64,000 nucleotides of DNA from Streptomyces sp. NBC_00448 (GTDB lineage Bacteria; Actinomycetota; Actinomycetes; Streptomycetales; Streptomycetaceae): assembly GCF_036014115.1 (NCBI RefSeq), contig NZ_CP107913.1, forward strand, positions 2,483,001-2,547,000, in the 5' to 3' direction. The notes beneath the pieces were generated by a model. It worked only from the letters and a program-made list of their open reading frames with translations, was not told where the DNA came from and did not search any database. This document shows positions 25,922 to 34,952 of the stretch, piece by piece; positions within the stretch are counted from its first letter, which is position 1; each line of letters opens with the position of its first letter. A program made the translations under genes and the position numbers.

Positions 25922-28900
25922 ATGAGCCAGCCGCGCCAGCCGCAGTACCGCCAGGTGCCCGCACAGGTCGACCTGCCCGCCCTCGAACACGAGGTGCTGG
26001 AGCTGTGGAGCGAGCGGAAGACCTTCGCCCGCTCGGTCCAGCAGTCCGAGGGCCGCCCGGACTGGGTCTTCTACGAGGGCCCGCCGACCGCCAACGGCAT
26101 GCCCGGCGCCCACCACATCGAGGCGCGCGTCTTCAAGGACGTCTTCCCGCGCTTCAAGACCATGCAGGGCCACCACGTGACCCGCAAGGCCGGCTGGGAC
26201 TGCCACGGCCTGCCGGTCGAGCTGGCGGTGGAGAAGGAACTGGGCTTCACCGGCAAGCAGGACATCGAGAAGTACGGCATCGCGGAGTTCAACGCGAAGT
26301 GCCGCGCGTCGGTGACCCGCCACACCGACGCCTTCACCGAGCTGACCACGCGCATGGGTTACTGGGTGGACCTCGACGACGCCTACCGCACCATGGACCC
26401 CCAGTACATCGAGTCGGTGTGGTGGTCGCTCAAGCAGATCTTCGACAAGGGCCTGCTGGTGCAGGACTACCGGGTCGCCCCCTGGTGCCCGCGCGACCAG
26501 ACCGGGCTGTCCGACCACGAACTCGCGCAGGGCTACGAGACGGTCGTCGACCCCTCGGTCTACGTGCGCTTCCCGCTCACCTCCGGCCCGCTGGCCGGCG
26601 AGGCCGCCCTCCTGGTGTGGACGACCACCCCCTGGACCCTGGTCTCCAACACGGCGGTCGCCGCGCACCCCGACGTGACGTACGTGGTGGCCACCGACGG
26701 CACCGAGCGGCTGGTCGTCGCCGAACCTCTGCTCGGCAAGGCGCTCGGCGAAAGGTGGACCACGACCGGGCAGACCTTCACCGGCCGCGAGATGGAGCGC
26801 TGGACGTACCAGCGCCCGTTCGACTACGTGGACATCCCCGACGCGCACTTCGTCGTCAACGCCGAGTACGTCACCACCGAGGACGGCACCGGGCTGGTGC
26901 ACCAGTCCCCCGCGTTCGGCGAGGACGACCTCAGGACCTGCCGCGCGTACGGCCTGCCGGTGGTCAACCCGGTCCGCCCGGACGGCACCTTCCAGCCGGA
27001 CGTGCCACTGGTCGGCGGGGTCTTCTTCAAGAAGGCCGACGAGACGCTGGTCGCCGAACTCGACGCGGCCGGCAGGCTCTTCCGGCACCTGCCGTACGAG
27101 CACAGCTACCCGCACTGCTGGCGCTGCCACACCGCGCTGCTCTACTACGCCCAGCCGTCCTGGTACATCCGCACCACCGCGGTCAAGGACGCGCTGCTGC
27201 GGGAGAACGAGCGCACCAACTGGTACCCGGAGACCGTCAAGCACGGCCGCTACGGCGACTGGCTGGACAACAACGTGGACTGGGCGCTGTCCCGCAACCG
27301 CTACTGGGGCACCCCGCTGCCCATCTGGCGCTGCGCCGACGGCCATCTCACCTGCGCCGGCTCGCGCGCCGACCTCACCGAGCTGACCGGCACCGACCAG
27401 TCCGGCCTCGACCCGCACCGCCCGTACATCGACGCGGTCACCTTCCCCTGCCCGGAGTGCGGGCAGACCGCGACCCGGGTGCCCGAGGTGATCGACGCCT
27501 GGTACGACTCCGGGTCGATGCCGTTCGCGCAGTGGGGCTACCCGTACCGCAACAAGGAGATCTTCGAGCGCACCTACCCCGCGCAGTTCATCTCCGAGGC
27601 GATCGACCAGACCCGCGGCTGGTTCTACACGCTGATGGCCATCGGCACCCTGGTCTTCGACCGGTCCTCGTACGAGAACGTGGTCTGCCTCGGCCACATC
27701 CTCGCCGAGGACGGCCGCAAGATGTCCAAGCACCTCGGCAACATCCTGGAGCCGATCCCGCTGATGGACCAGCACGGCGCCGACGCGGTGCGCTGGTTCA
27801 TGGCCGCGGGCGGCTCGCCGTGGGCGGCCCGCCGGGTCGGGCACGGCACCATCCAGGAGGTGGTCCGCAAGACGCTGCTCACCTACTGGAACACGGTCGC
27901 CTTCCAGGCGCTGTACGCCCGCACCTCCGGCTGGGCGCCGTCCGCGGCCGACCCGGCGGTGGCGGACCGGCCGCTGCTGGACCGCTGGCTGGTCGGCGAG
28001 CTCAACGCGCTGGTCCGCGACACCACCGCCGCGCTGGAGGACTTCGACACCCAGCGGGCCGGCAAGCTGCTGTCCGCCTTCGTCGACGACCTGTCCAACT
28101 GGTATGTACGGCGCTCCCGGCGGCGGTTCTGGCAGGGCGACGCGGCCGCGCTGCGCACCCTGCACGACGTGCTGGAGACCTTCACCCGGCTGATGGCGCC
28201 GCTCGTGCCGTTCATCACCGAGCGGGTCTGGCAGGACCTGGTGGTCCCGGTGGTGCCCGACGCCCCCGACTCGGTCCACCTCGCCGAGTGGCCGGTGGCC
28301 GACGCCGCGCGGATCGACCCGGCGCTGTCCGAGCAGGTACGGCTGGTCCGCCGGCTGGTCGAACTCGGCCGCGCCACCCGCGCGGAGTCCGGGGTGAAGA
28401 CCCGGCAGCCGCTGTCCCGCGCGCTCGTGGCGGCGAGCGGTTTCGCGACGCTGCCGTCCGAACTGCGCGACCAGATCGCGGAGGAGCTGAACGTCTCCTC
28501 GCTCGCGTCCCTCTCCGAGGTGGGCGGGTCCCTGGTCGACACCAGTGCCAAGGCCAACTTCCGTGCGCTGGGCAAGCGGTTCGGCAAGGGGGTCCAGGCG
28601 GTCGCGGCCGCTGTCGCCGCCGCCGACGCGAGTGTCCTGTCGGCGCAGTTGCGGGAGAGCGGCACCACGAGTGTCGAGGTCGACGGGGAGAGCGTCCCGC
28701 TCTCCCCGGAGGAGGTCATCGTCACGGAGACTCCTCGCGAGGGGTGGTCCGTCGCGTCGGACTCCGGTGCGACCGTGGCGCTCGACCTCACGATCACGCC
28801 CGAGTTGCGGCTCGCCGGGCTCGCCCGCGATGCGATCCGGCTCATCCAGGAGGCGCGCAAGCAGTCGGGGTTCGACGTGGCGGACCGGGTCGAGATCCGC

Positions 28901-29068
28901 TGGACCTCGACCGACCCCGAGGTCACGGGGGCTCTCGACGCCCACGGCTCCCTGATCTCCGAGGAGGTCCTGGCCACCGACTTCTCCCAGGGCGCCCCCG
29001 CCCCCGAGTCCGGCCCCGCCTTCACGGACGAGGGCCTGTCGCTCACGTTCACCCTGCGGAGGGCCTAG
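25922..29068 (+). CDS. ileS: Isoleucyl-tRNA synthetase
   Basis: A 1048-residue class I synthetase that charges tRNA(Ile) and edits misactivated valine. The HIGH-type motif is in PPTANGMPGAHH (residues 54-65), and the KMSKS-type loop is KMSKH at 600-604. The editing domain lies between them (LVWTTTPWTLVSNTA, GTGLVHQSPAFGEDD), and CPECG suggests a zinc site. The C-terminal half has the anticodon-binding domain and a long extension, as in the eukaryote-like IleRS type of actinobacteria. The start ATG 25922 has GGAGGA nine bases upstream, at the end of the T-box leader. The stop TAG abuts a mobile-element-like repeat. Confidence 0.97.
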   Translation: MSQPRQPQYRQVPAQVDLPALEHEVLELWSERKTFARSVQQSEGRPDWVFYEGPPTANGMPGAHHIEARVFKDVFPRFKTMQGHHVTRKAGWDCHGLPVELAVEKELGFTGKQDIEKYGIAEFNAKCRASVTRHTDAFTELTTRMGYWVDLDDAYRTMDPQYIESVWWSLKQIFDKGLLVQDYRVAPWCPRDQTGLSDHELAQGYETVVDPSVYVRFPLTSGPLAGEAALLVWTTTPWTLVSNTAVAAHPDVTYVVATDGTERLVVAEPLLGKALGERWTTTGQTFTGREMERWTYQRPFDYVDIPDAHFVVNAEYVTTEDGTGLVHQSPAFGEDDLRTCRAYGLPVVNPVRPDGTFQPDVPLVGGVFFKKADETLVAELDAAGRLFRHLPYEHSYPHCWRCHTALLYYAQPSWYIRTTAVKDALLRENERTNWYPETVKHGRYGDWLDNNVDWALSRNRYWGTPLPIWRCADGHLTCAGSRADLTELTGTDQSGLDPHRPYIDAVTFPCPECGQTATRVPEVIDAWYDSGSMPFAQWGYPYRNKEIFERTYPAQFISEAIDQTRGWFYTLMAIGTLVFDRSSYENVVCLGHILAEDGRKMSKHLGNILEPIPLMDQHGADAVRWFMAAGGSPWAARRVGHGTIQEVVRKTLLTYWNTVAFQALYARTSGWAPSAADPAVADRPLLDRWLVGELNALVRDTTAALEDFDTQRAGKLLSAFVDDLSNWYVRRSRRRFWQGDAAALRTLHDVLETFTRLMAPLVPFITERVWQDLVVPVVPDAPDSVHLAEWPVADAARIDPALSEQVRLVRRLVELGRATRAESGVKTRQPLSRALVAASGFATLPSELRDQIAEELNVSSLASLSEVGGSLVDTSAKANFRALGKRFGKGVQAVAAAVAAADASVLSAQLRESGTTSVEVDGESVPLSPEEVIVTETPREGWSVASDSGATVALDLTITPELRLAGLARDAIRLIQEARKQSGFDVADRVEIRWTSTDPEVTGALDAHGSLISEEVLATDFSQGAPAPESGPAFTDEGLSLTFTLRRA

Positions 29069-29270
29069 GCCGTGTTTTGGAAGTCCCGCCTGCCCCGTGG
29101 CGCCTGGTACGCGCGCTCGCTGCGTTGTCGGGCTTGTCCGAGTAGGCCCACTACGAGGGCAACCCTCCGCCTTGCGATCTGGGGGCACCCCCACGCCGAA
29201 GGCTGTGGGGGAGCACCAGACGCCACGGGCCCCGCCCTTCGGGCGAACGGCGCTACTTCCAAAACACGGC
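29069..29270. mobile_element. 202-base MITE-like element with perfect 16-base terminal inverted repeats
   Basis: GCCGTGTTTTGGAAGT at 29069-29084 is repeated inverted at 29255-29270 (ACTTCCAAAACACGGC). Inner sequence also pairs (GCCCCGTGGCGCCTGG against CCAGACGCCACGGGGC-like bases). The flanks read CTAG on the left and TTAG on the right, as if a TA-containing target had been used, which is like IS5-group insertions. There is no transposase frame. It begins right at the last base of the ileS stop codon, so it may also act as the transcript end. It contains a block related to the repeat inside ybaK. Confidence 0.65.
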
Positions 29271-29282
29271 TTAGCCGCGAAC

Positions 29283-29320
29283 GGGCGGGGGCGCCCTCAC
29301 GGATGAGGGTGCCCCCGCCC
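29283..29320. terminator. 17-base hairpin downstream of ileS
   Basis: GGGCGGGGGCGCCCTCA (29283-29299), a short loop, then TGAGGGTGCCCCCGCCC (29304-29320), complementary but for one G-T position. Terminator for ileS, probably working from both sides. Confidence 0.7.
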
Positions 29321-29413
29321 CGGGGTGCCGTCGCCGGTCGGGGCAACCCCGCCCCGGCAGGGGCACCCTGAGGGACCGACGGGCAGGCAGGCAGACGGGC
29401 AGACGGGCAGGGA

Positions 29414-29461
29414 AAGGTCCGGGCCCCGCTGGGGAAATGTTTCCCCGGGGGCCCGGACCTT
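29414..29461. terminator. Large perfect hairpin between ileS and divIVA
   Basis: AAGGTCCGGGCCCC at 29414-29427 pairs with GGGGCCCGGACCTT at 29448-29461, and inside it GGGGAAA pairs with TTTCCCC. It lies 24 bases past the divIVA stop and is the likely end of the dcw transcript. The intervening 29321-29413 holds only short GACGGGCAGG reiterations (29376-29411). Confidence 0.75.
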
Positions 29462-29484
29462 CGTCGTGCTGGGTGGAGAACGTC

Positions 29485-30777
29485 CTAGTTGTCGTCCTCG
29501 TCAATCAGAAACCCTCGCATCGGCGTCGGTGCCTGCTGCAACGGCTGTGGCCCCTGCGGCCGTACCGGAGCCATCGGCTGCGTCATCGCGGGAGACATCT
29601 GCTGCTGGCCACCATACGTGGGCCCGGGTGTGTGCCCGCCGCCCATGGAGCCGTTCTGCGCGGCGCCGGCTCCGTAGGAAGGCCCACCGGAACCGCCGTG
29701 GCCCATCGCTCCGGCACCCGCGGGCGCCATCCCGCCCATGGAGTTGCTGCCGCCCATGGAACCGCCACCACCCATGGAACTGCCGCCCATGGAAGGCGCG
29801 GAGGGCAGCGACGGCGCCGGCGGGGAGGTCCGCGGCGGGGCGAGCGAGTCGTCCGCCTGGTTCTCCAACTGGCGCAGCTGCGACTCCAGGTAGGACTTCA
29901 GCCGGGTGCGGTACTCCCGCTCGAACCCGCGCAGGTCCTCGACCTTGCGCTCGAGCGTCGCCCGCGCGGACTCCAGGGAGCCCATGGCCACGCGGTGCTT
30001 CTCCTGGGCGTCCCGCTCCAGCGCGTCGGCCTTGGCGCGGGCGTCCCGCTCCAAGCCCTCGGCGCGGCTGCGCGCTTCGCCCACGATCTTGTTGGCCTCG
30101 GACCGCGCCTCGGCGATCGCCTGGTCGGCGGTCTGCTGGGCGAGCGAGAGGACGCGGGCGGCGCTGTCGCCACCGGGGCCCTGCTGCTGCATCGGGTGCT
30201 GGCCCATCGGGCCGGGGCCGCCCTGCATGCCCGGACCGCCGGGACCACCAGGCCCCTGCATACCCGGACCACCGGGACCCTGCATGCCACCAGGACCCTG
30301 CTGCTGCATGGGGTGCCCCTGCTGCTGCATCGGGTGCTGGCCCATCTGGCCCATCGGGCCGGGGCCTTGCTGCTGCATGGGGTGCTGCCCCATCTGCCCC
30401 ATCTGGCCCGGGCCGGGGCCGTGCTGCTGCTGCCCACTCGGTCCAGCCGGCAGCTGCGGTGCGCCACCCGGCAGTTGGGGCGGGCCCATCTGCTGCTGCG
30501 GCATCTGCTGCTGCACCGGCTGCGGTCCGGATATGGCGGCGGGGACCGGACGATCCTGCTGCTCCGGCTTGCGCATGTTCTGCGGCTGCTGGTTGGCAGC
30601 GGCGGCCCGAGTCGCCGCGGCCAACTTGGCCCGCAGGTCCTCGTTCTCGCGGAGCAGTCGGGTCAGTTCCGACTCCACCTCGTCGAGGAAGGCGTCGACC
30701 TCATCCTCGTCATAGCCCTCTCGGAGGCGGACGGTCGTGAACTGCTTGTTCCGAACGTCCTCGGGGGTCAGCGGCAT
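29485..30777 (-). CDS. divIVA: Polar growth scaffold protein DivIVA
   Basis: A 430-residue coiled-coil protein that binds curved membrane at hyphal tips and recruits the tip growth machinery in streptomycetes. The N-terminal membrane-binding domain is MPLTPEDVRNKQFTTVRLREGYDEDEVDAFLDEVE (shown in part), followed by a short coil to about 62. Residues 65-205 are a Pro/Gln/Gly/Met-rich linker with repeats such as MGQHPMQQQGP. A second long coiled coil lies at about 207-312, and a Gly/Met/Ser-rich tail (SMGG repeats) ends in GFLIDEDDN. The domain order matches streptomycete DivIVA. It is the last gene of the cluster. Confidence 0.96.
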   Translation of the reverse strand: MPLTPEDVRNKQFTTVRLREGYDEDEVDAFLDEVESELTRLLRENEDLRAKLAAATRAAAANQQPQNMRKPEQQDRPVPAAISGPQPVQQQMPQQQMGPPQLPGGAPQLPAGPSGQQQHGPGPGQMGQMGQHPMQQQGPGPMGQMGQHPMQQQGHPMQQQGPGGMQGPGGPGMQGPGGPGGPGMQGGPGPMGQHPMQQQGPGGDSAARVLSLAQQTADQAIAEARSEANKIVGEARSRAEGLERDARAKADALERDAQEKHRVAMGSLESARATLERKVEDLRGFEREYRTRLKSYLESQLRQLENQADDSLAPPRTSPPAPSLPSAPSMGGSSMGGGGSMGGSNSMGGMAPAGAGAMGHGGSGGPSYGAGAAQNGSMGGGHTPGPTYGGQQQMSPAMTQPMAPVRPQGPQPLQQAPTPMRGFLIDEDDN

Positions 30778-30823
30778 CTCTTCACCTCAACGTGATCGTC
30801 GACATATCGGGAGCCCACACCGT

Positions 30824-31111
30824 TCACATCAAACCCCCTACGACGGAGATCAGGATGAACACGATGATCATCAATACGAAGAAGGACAGGTCGAGCGCCA
30901 CGCCCCCGAGACGTAGCGGCGGGATGAAACGCCGCAGAAGCTTAAGTGGCGGATCGGTGACAGTGTAGGTGGCTTCCAGGATGACCACCATCGCCTTCCC
31001 AGGGTGCCACGAACGGGCGAACTGGAAGACGTAATCCATCACCAATCGGAAGATGAGCACGAACAGGAAGACGTACAGCGCGATGTACAGCACCTGGAGT
31101 GCGACATTCAT
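30824..31111 (-). CDS. yggT: YggT-family membrane protein
   Basis: A 95-residue protein with two hydrophobic segments (about 3-22 and 72-92) and the family core WHPGKAMVVILEATYTVTDPPLKLLRRFIPP. YggT proteins are usually encoded between sepF and divIVA in actinobacteria. Their role is unclear, though links with osmotic stress and cell-envelope work are reported. I used ATG 31111 because it is the start nearest the first membrane helix; the longer frame to 31135 adds only polar residues. Confidence 0.92.
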   Translation of the reverse strand: MNVALQVLYIALYVFLFVLIFRLVMDYVFQFARSWHPGKAMVVILEATYTVTDPPLKLLRRFIPPLRLGGVALDLSFFVLMIIVFILISVVGGLM

Positions 31112-31182
31112 CGCGCTTCCCTCTCCCCTGCTCATCCATCGGCCTGCCGGCCGGGTCCTACATGTCGTGCGGTTGCGTTCTG

Positions 31183-31197
31183 CCTGGTCAGACCAGG
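31183..31197. other. 15-base palindrome between sepF and yggT
   Basis: CCTGGTC, one base, GACCAGG. A perfect 7-base inverted repeat with no room for a hairpin loop, more like a protein-binding site than a terminator. It lies 6 bases past the sepF stop. Confidence 0.35.
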
Positions 31198-31203
31198 TTC
31201 AGG

Positions 31204-31821
31204 CTAGCTCTGGTTGAAGAACCCACCCTCGGCGATGCGAGCCTTGTCCTCCGCCGTGACATCGACGTTAGCAGGCGAGAGCAGAAAGACCTTCTGCGTC
31301 ACCCGCTCGATGCTGCCGTGCAGGCCGAAGACCAGACCGGCGGCAAAGTCGACAAGTCGCTTCGCGTCGGTGTCGTCCATCTCGGTCAAGTTCATGATCA
31401 CCGGGGTGCCTTCACGGAAGTGTTCCCCGATGGTACGGGCTTCGTTGTAGGTCCGGGGATGCAGCGTGGTGATCCGGTACGGTTCCCGCTCTGACACGAC
31501 CTTGGGCATGATCACCGGTGCGTTCTTCTCCAGGTTCTGACGTTCGGGTGTGATGGATGCCACTGGGGCGATCCGCGGTTCGCGCGGCGCCGGGGCATGC
31601 ACCAGCCGCGGGGGGTCGTCCTGCGGCTGCGGGCTCGGCGGCACGTGCTGGCTGTGCGGCCTACGAGCGGCGGCGCGTTCGGGCTCCGGGTCGGCCCGGC
31701 CGCTGGGCGGCGTGGCCATCTCGGGCTCGAACTCGTCGTCGGGGTCGAACCCCGGTCCGTCGTATCCGTCGTCCTCCACGAGACCGAGGTAGACCGCCAT
31801 CTTGCGCATCGCGCCGGCCAT
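31204..31821 (-). CDS. sepF: Cell division protein SepF
   Basis: A 205-residue Z-ring membrane anchor. The N-terminal amphipathic membrane-binding helix is [18 protein letters not shown]. An acidic and proline-rich linker (20-110) follows, then the conserved SepF domain ([45 protein letters not shown], shown in part) that binds the FtsZ C-terminal tail. It ends [28 protein letters not shown] chose ATG 31821, which has GAGAGGA upstream and starts the membrane helix; the frame to 31965 has no such support. Confidence 0.95.
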   Translation of the reverse strand: MAGAMRKMAVYLGLVEDDGYDGPGFDPDDEFEPEMATPPSGRADPEPERAAARRPHSQHVPPSPQPQDDPPRLVHAPAPREPRIAPVASITPERQNLEKNAPVIMPKVVSEREPYRITTLHPRTYNEARTIGEHFREGTPVIMNLTEMDDTDAKRLVDFAAGLVFGLHGSIERVTQKVFLLSPANVDVTAEDKARIAEGGFFNQS

Positions 31822-31915
31822 GCTCTGCGTCCTCTCAGCGGGGTTCGGTCCGCGGCCGCCGCTCGGGGCGGCCGCCACACCATATTTATGCTGTGGTCCG
31901 ACTTGTTTGGTGACG

Positions 31916-32635
31916 TTACCGGAGCCCGGGACGGACTCCGAGTACCGCCGTACCGACGCGTACATGTGTCGCTCCGGCGGCCACCGCTTCGTCCAGATCC
32001 TGACTCATCCCTGCCGAGACCATGTTCGCAGCCGGATGCGTCTCGCGCAGGCGGGATGAGATTTCCGCCAACCGATCGAAGGCCGCGCGGGGTTGACCCG
32101 CGTACGCCCCCGCCAGCGGCGCGACCGTCATCACACCGTCGAGCCGCAGCCCGTCGGCGGCGGCGATCGCGTCGGCCAGCGGGCCCACCGCGTCGGGTGC
32201 CACCCCGCCGCGTTCGCCCCGGTCGCCGGACTCGGCGTCGAGGGCGACCTGCACCAGGCAACCGAGCCGTCTTCCCGCGGCGGTGGCCGCGGCGGACAGT
32301 GCGGTGACCAGGCGAAGACGGTCGACGGAGTGCACGTGGTCAGCGTAACGGACCACGGAGCGCGCTTTGTTGGTCTGCAACTGGCCGACGAAGTGCCAGG
32401 TCAGCGGGAGGTCGGCGCATGCGGCGGCCTTGGGTCCGGCATCCTGGTCGCGGTTCTCCGCGACCTGCCGCACACCGAGGCCGGACAGCACCCGGACGTC
32501 CTCGGCCGGGTAGGTCTTCGTCACCACGATCAGGGTGACCTCGTCACGGCTCCGGCCGGCCGCCTCGCAGGCGCGCGCGATCCGTTCCCGTACCACCGCC
32601 AGGTTCGCGGCGATCTCTTCGGCTCTGCTCGACAC
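31916..32635 (-). CDS. yggS: YggS/PROSC-family PLP homeostasis protein
   Basis: A 239-residue PLP-binding protein with a TIM-barrel fold like the alanine racemase N-terminal domain. PLP attaches to K40 in [13 protein letters not shown]. Other marks are [21 protein letters not shown], and [27 protein letters not shown], which binds the phosphate. The family controls free PLP rather than catalysing a known reaction. It lies between pgeF and sepF, as in most actinobacteria. The GTG start is 6 bases from the pgeF stop. Confidence 0.94.
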   Translation of the reverse strand: MSSRAEEIAANLAVVRERIARACEAAGRSRDEVTLIVVTKTYPAEDVRVLSGLGVRQVAENRDQDAGPKAAACADLPLTWHFVGQLQTNKARSVVRYADHVHSVDRLRLVTALSAAATAAGRRLGCLVQVALDAESGDRGERGGVAPDAVGPLADAIAAADGLRLDGVMTVAPLAGAYAGQPRAAFDRLAEISSRLRETHPAANMVSAGMSQDLDEAVAAGATHVRVGTAVLGVRPGLR

Positions 32636-32641
32636 GCCCGT

Positions 32642-33415
32642 TCACCCGGTCCGTTCCGGCGCCGCGGCGGCCGTGCCGTCCGGCCCGCCGTCGCGCCAGA
32701 CGTAGCCCGCCAGCCGGCCGGTGGTGCGGTCGCGGCGGTACGAGAAGTGGTCGGCGGACTCCCGCGTGCAGACCGTCGGACCCTCGATCACCCGTACGCC
32801 GCAGCGCGCGAGTTGGGCGATCACGCCGGCGCTCACATCGAGCGCGGGCGTGCCCCAACTCGTCTCGGCGTACGACTCGGGTACGGCGGACGCGACCTCG
32901 CTCCGGAGCGCGGCGGGCACCTCATAGCACTTACCGCACACCGAGGGGCCGAGCAGCGCGCTGATCCGCTCCGGCCGCGCGCCGGCCGCGACCATCGCGC
33001 CGACCGCGGCCGGCACCACGCCGGCCACCAGTCCGGGCCGTCCGGCGTGCGCGGCGGCGACCACGCCGGCGGCGGGGTCGGCGAGCAACACCGGTACGCA
33101 GTCGGCGGTGAGCACCGCGAGGGTCAGGTCCGCGCGGGTGGTGACGACGGCGTCGGCCGCCGGGACCGGTCTCTCGCCCCAGGGTGCGTCGACGACCACG
33201 ACGTCGCGGCCGTGCACCTGGTGCATCCACACCACCCGGTCCGCGTCGCGGCCGAGCGCCCGCGCGGCGCGCTCCCGGTTGGCCCGGACCGCGGCCGGGT
33301 CGTCGCCCACCGCGCCACCGAGGTTGAGGCTGTCATACGGAACGGCGCTCACCCCGCCCCACCTGTCGGTGAAGGCGAAGTGCGCGCCGTCCACTGCCGT
33401 GCTGTGCCCTATCAC
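32642..33415 (-). CDS. pgeF: PgeF/YfiH-type (DUF152) peptidoglycan editing factor, laccase-like
   Basis: A 257-residue protein of the YfiH/laccase-domain family. The conserved metal-type residues are visible: His in WMHQVHGRDV, Cys in LTADCVPVLL, and His in VAAAHAGRPG. LGPSVCGKCYEVP is also typical. In E. coli this family removes wrongly inserted L-Ser from peptidoglycan precursors, and other members act on purine nucleosides. Its position straight after ftsZ fits the cell-wall role. Length is normal; the start is GTG 33415, ten bases after the ftsZ stop. Confidence 0.93.
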   Translation of the reverse strand: MIGHSTAVDGAHFAFTDRWGGVSAVPYDSLNLGGAVGDDPAAVRANRERAARALGRDADRVVWMHQVHGRDVVVVDAPWGERPVPAADAVVTTRADLTLAVLTADCVPVLLADPAAGVVAAAHAGRPGLVAGVVPAAVGAMVAAGARPERISALLGPSVCGKCYEVPAALRSEVASAVPESYAETSWGTPALDVSAGVIAQLARCGVRVIEGPTVCTRESADHFSYRRDRTTGRLAGYVWRDGGPDGTAAAAPERTG

Positions 33416-33425
33416 TTCCGGGCGG

Positions 33426-34691
33426 TCACTTCAGGAAGTCGGGAACGTCGAGTTCCTCGACGGCCGGGTCCTGGTACGGCCGGGCCGGCGGGACCAGCGG
33501 GCCGGACGGGGTGCCGGGGTTCTCGGCGACCGGCTCGCTGTCCGGCTCGGGCTCCCGCTCGACCGGCGCCGGCACGCTGCCGATACCGGTGAACGACGGG
33601 GTCAGCCGGCCCGCGTCGGAGCCGGCGCCCCGTCCGGCACCGGCGCCGGACGAACCGGTCGGGGTGCCGGACGACGAGCCCGACGAGTCGTCACGGCCGG
33701 TGTAGCCGCCGACCAGTTTTTCCCGGCTGCCCTTGGTGGGCGGCTGGCCGCCGTCGAAGCCGGCCGCGATGACGGTCACCCGCACCTCGTCGCCGAGGGC
33801 GTCGTCGATGACCGCGCCGAAGATGATGTTCGCCTCGGGGTGGGCGGCCTCGCTGACCAGTTGGGCCGCCTCGTTGATCTCGAACAGGCCGAGGTCGGAG
33901 CCACCGGAGATGGAGAGCAGCACACCGCGGGCGCCGTCGATGGACGCCTCCAGCAGCGGCGAGGAGATCGCCATCTCCGCGGCCGCCACCGCGCGGTCGT
34001 CGCCGCGGGCGGAGCCGATGCCCATCAGCGCGGAACCCGCCTCGGACATCACCGACTTGACGTCGGCGAAGTCGAGGTTGATCAGGCCGGGGGTGGTGAT
34101 CAGGTCGGTGATGCCCTGCACGCCGGAGAGCAGCACCTGGTCCGCGGAGCGGAAGGCGTCCAGCACGCTCACCTGGCGGTCGGAGATCGACAGCAGCCGG
34201 TCGTTGGGGATCACGATCAGCGTGTCGACGTTCTCCCGCAGGCCGGCGATGCCGTCCTCGGCCTGGTTGGCGCGGCGGCGGCCCTCGAAGGTGAAGGGGC
34301 GGGTCACCACGCCGATGGTGAGCGCGCCCAGCGAGCGGGCGATGTTGGCCACGACGGGGGCGCCGCCGGTGCCGGTGCCTCCTCCCTCGCCCGCGGTGAC
34401 GAAGACCATGTCGGCGCCCTTGAGCACCTCTTCGATCTCCTCGCGGTGGTCCTCCGCGGCCTTGCGGCCGACGTCGGGGTTGGCGCCGGCGCCGAGGCCC
34501 CGGGTCAGTTCGCGGCCGACGTCCAGCTTGACGTCGGCGTCGCTCATGAGCAGGGCCTGCGCATCGGTATTGATCGCGATGAACTCGACGCCCTTGAGAC
34601 CGACCTCGATCATCCGGTTGATGGCGTTGACGCCACCGCCGCCGATGCCGACGACCTTGATGACTGCGAGGTAGTTCTGCGGTGCTGCCAC
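33426..34691 (-). CDS. ftsZ: Cell division GTPase FtsZ
   Basis: A 421-residue tubulin homologue that forms the Z-ring, here both sporulation ladders and vegetative cross-walls. It starts [20 protein letters not shown]; the tubulin signature GGGTGTG is at residues 103-109. The T7 loop [11 protein letters not shown] supplies the catalytic Asp for the neighbouring subunit. After the core (to about 315) comes a Gly/Ser/Pro-rich linker that is longer than usual, and then the conserved tail [10 protein letters not shown], which binds SepF and other partners. The start codon is GTG 34691. Confidence 0.98.
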   Translation of the reverse strand: MAAPQNYLAVIKVVGIGGGGVNAINRMIEVGLKGVEFIAINTDAQALLMSDADVKLDVGRELTRGLGAGANPDVGRKAAEDHREEIEEVLKGADMVFVTAGEGGGTGTGGAPVVANIARSLGALTIGVVTRPFTFEGRRRANQAEDGIAGLRENVDTLIVIPNDRLLSISDRQVSVLDAFRSADQVLLSGVQGITDLITTPGLINLDFADVKSVMSEAGSALMGIGSARGDDRAVAAAEMAISSPLLEASIDGARGVLLSISGGSDLGLFEINEAAQLVSEAAHPEANIIFGAVIDDALGDEVRVTVIAAGFDGGQPPTKGSREKLVGGYTGRDDSSGSSSGTPTGSSGAGAGRGAGSDAGRLTPSFTGIGSVPAPVEREPEPDSEPVAENPGTPSGPLVPPARPYQDPAVEELDVPDFLK

Positions 34692-34952
34692 GTCGAAGGC
34701 CTCTCGCCTCGAGTTACGAATCGTGTGGGACGGTCGGTACGCTCGCCGGTGCCGTTCCGAACCCTAACCCTGAGGTTTAGGGTTACCAGTACGCCAGTCC
34801 CATGTGTTCCCTTGGGACGAGACACTAAGTCGACAAGCGGTGGCGGTTCAACGAACACGCCGAACCTCCCGTTTTTCTTTTCACCCTATGTGATCACGCC
34901 GTCCTTCGCGCAGCCGGGTGCGAACGCCTTGTCGCGGCTGGCCTCGCAGCCG
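34692..34952 (-). promoter_or_regulatory. ftsZ upstream control region
   Basis: A 261-base gap between ftsQ and ftsZ. It holds a near-perfect palindrome, AACCCTAACCCT against AGGTTTAGGGTT (34760-34784; 11 of 12 pairs match, one-base centre). It also holds GACAC at 34822-34826 within GAGACACTAAGTCGAC. GACAC is the core recognised by WhiA, a known activator of ftsZ in Streptomyces sporulation. An A/T-rich patch near 34871-34885 may hold an upstream promoter. Individual start sites cannot be fixed by eye. Confidence 0.55.

Noticed and set aside
25703..29194. A 1163-residue open frame antisense to ileS and its T-box
   Set aside because: It crosses the T-box and the MITE-like repeat, shows composition typical of antisense GC-rich DNA and has no domains.
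29325..30795. Plus-strand frames of about 450-470 residues over divIVA
   Set aside because: Antisense to a clear DivIVA; the repeats come from the Gln/Gly/Pro codons of the real gene.
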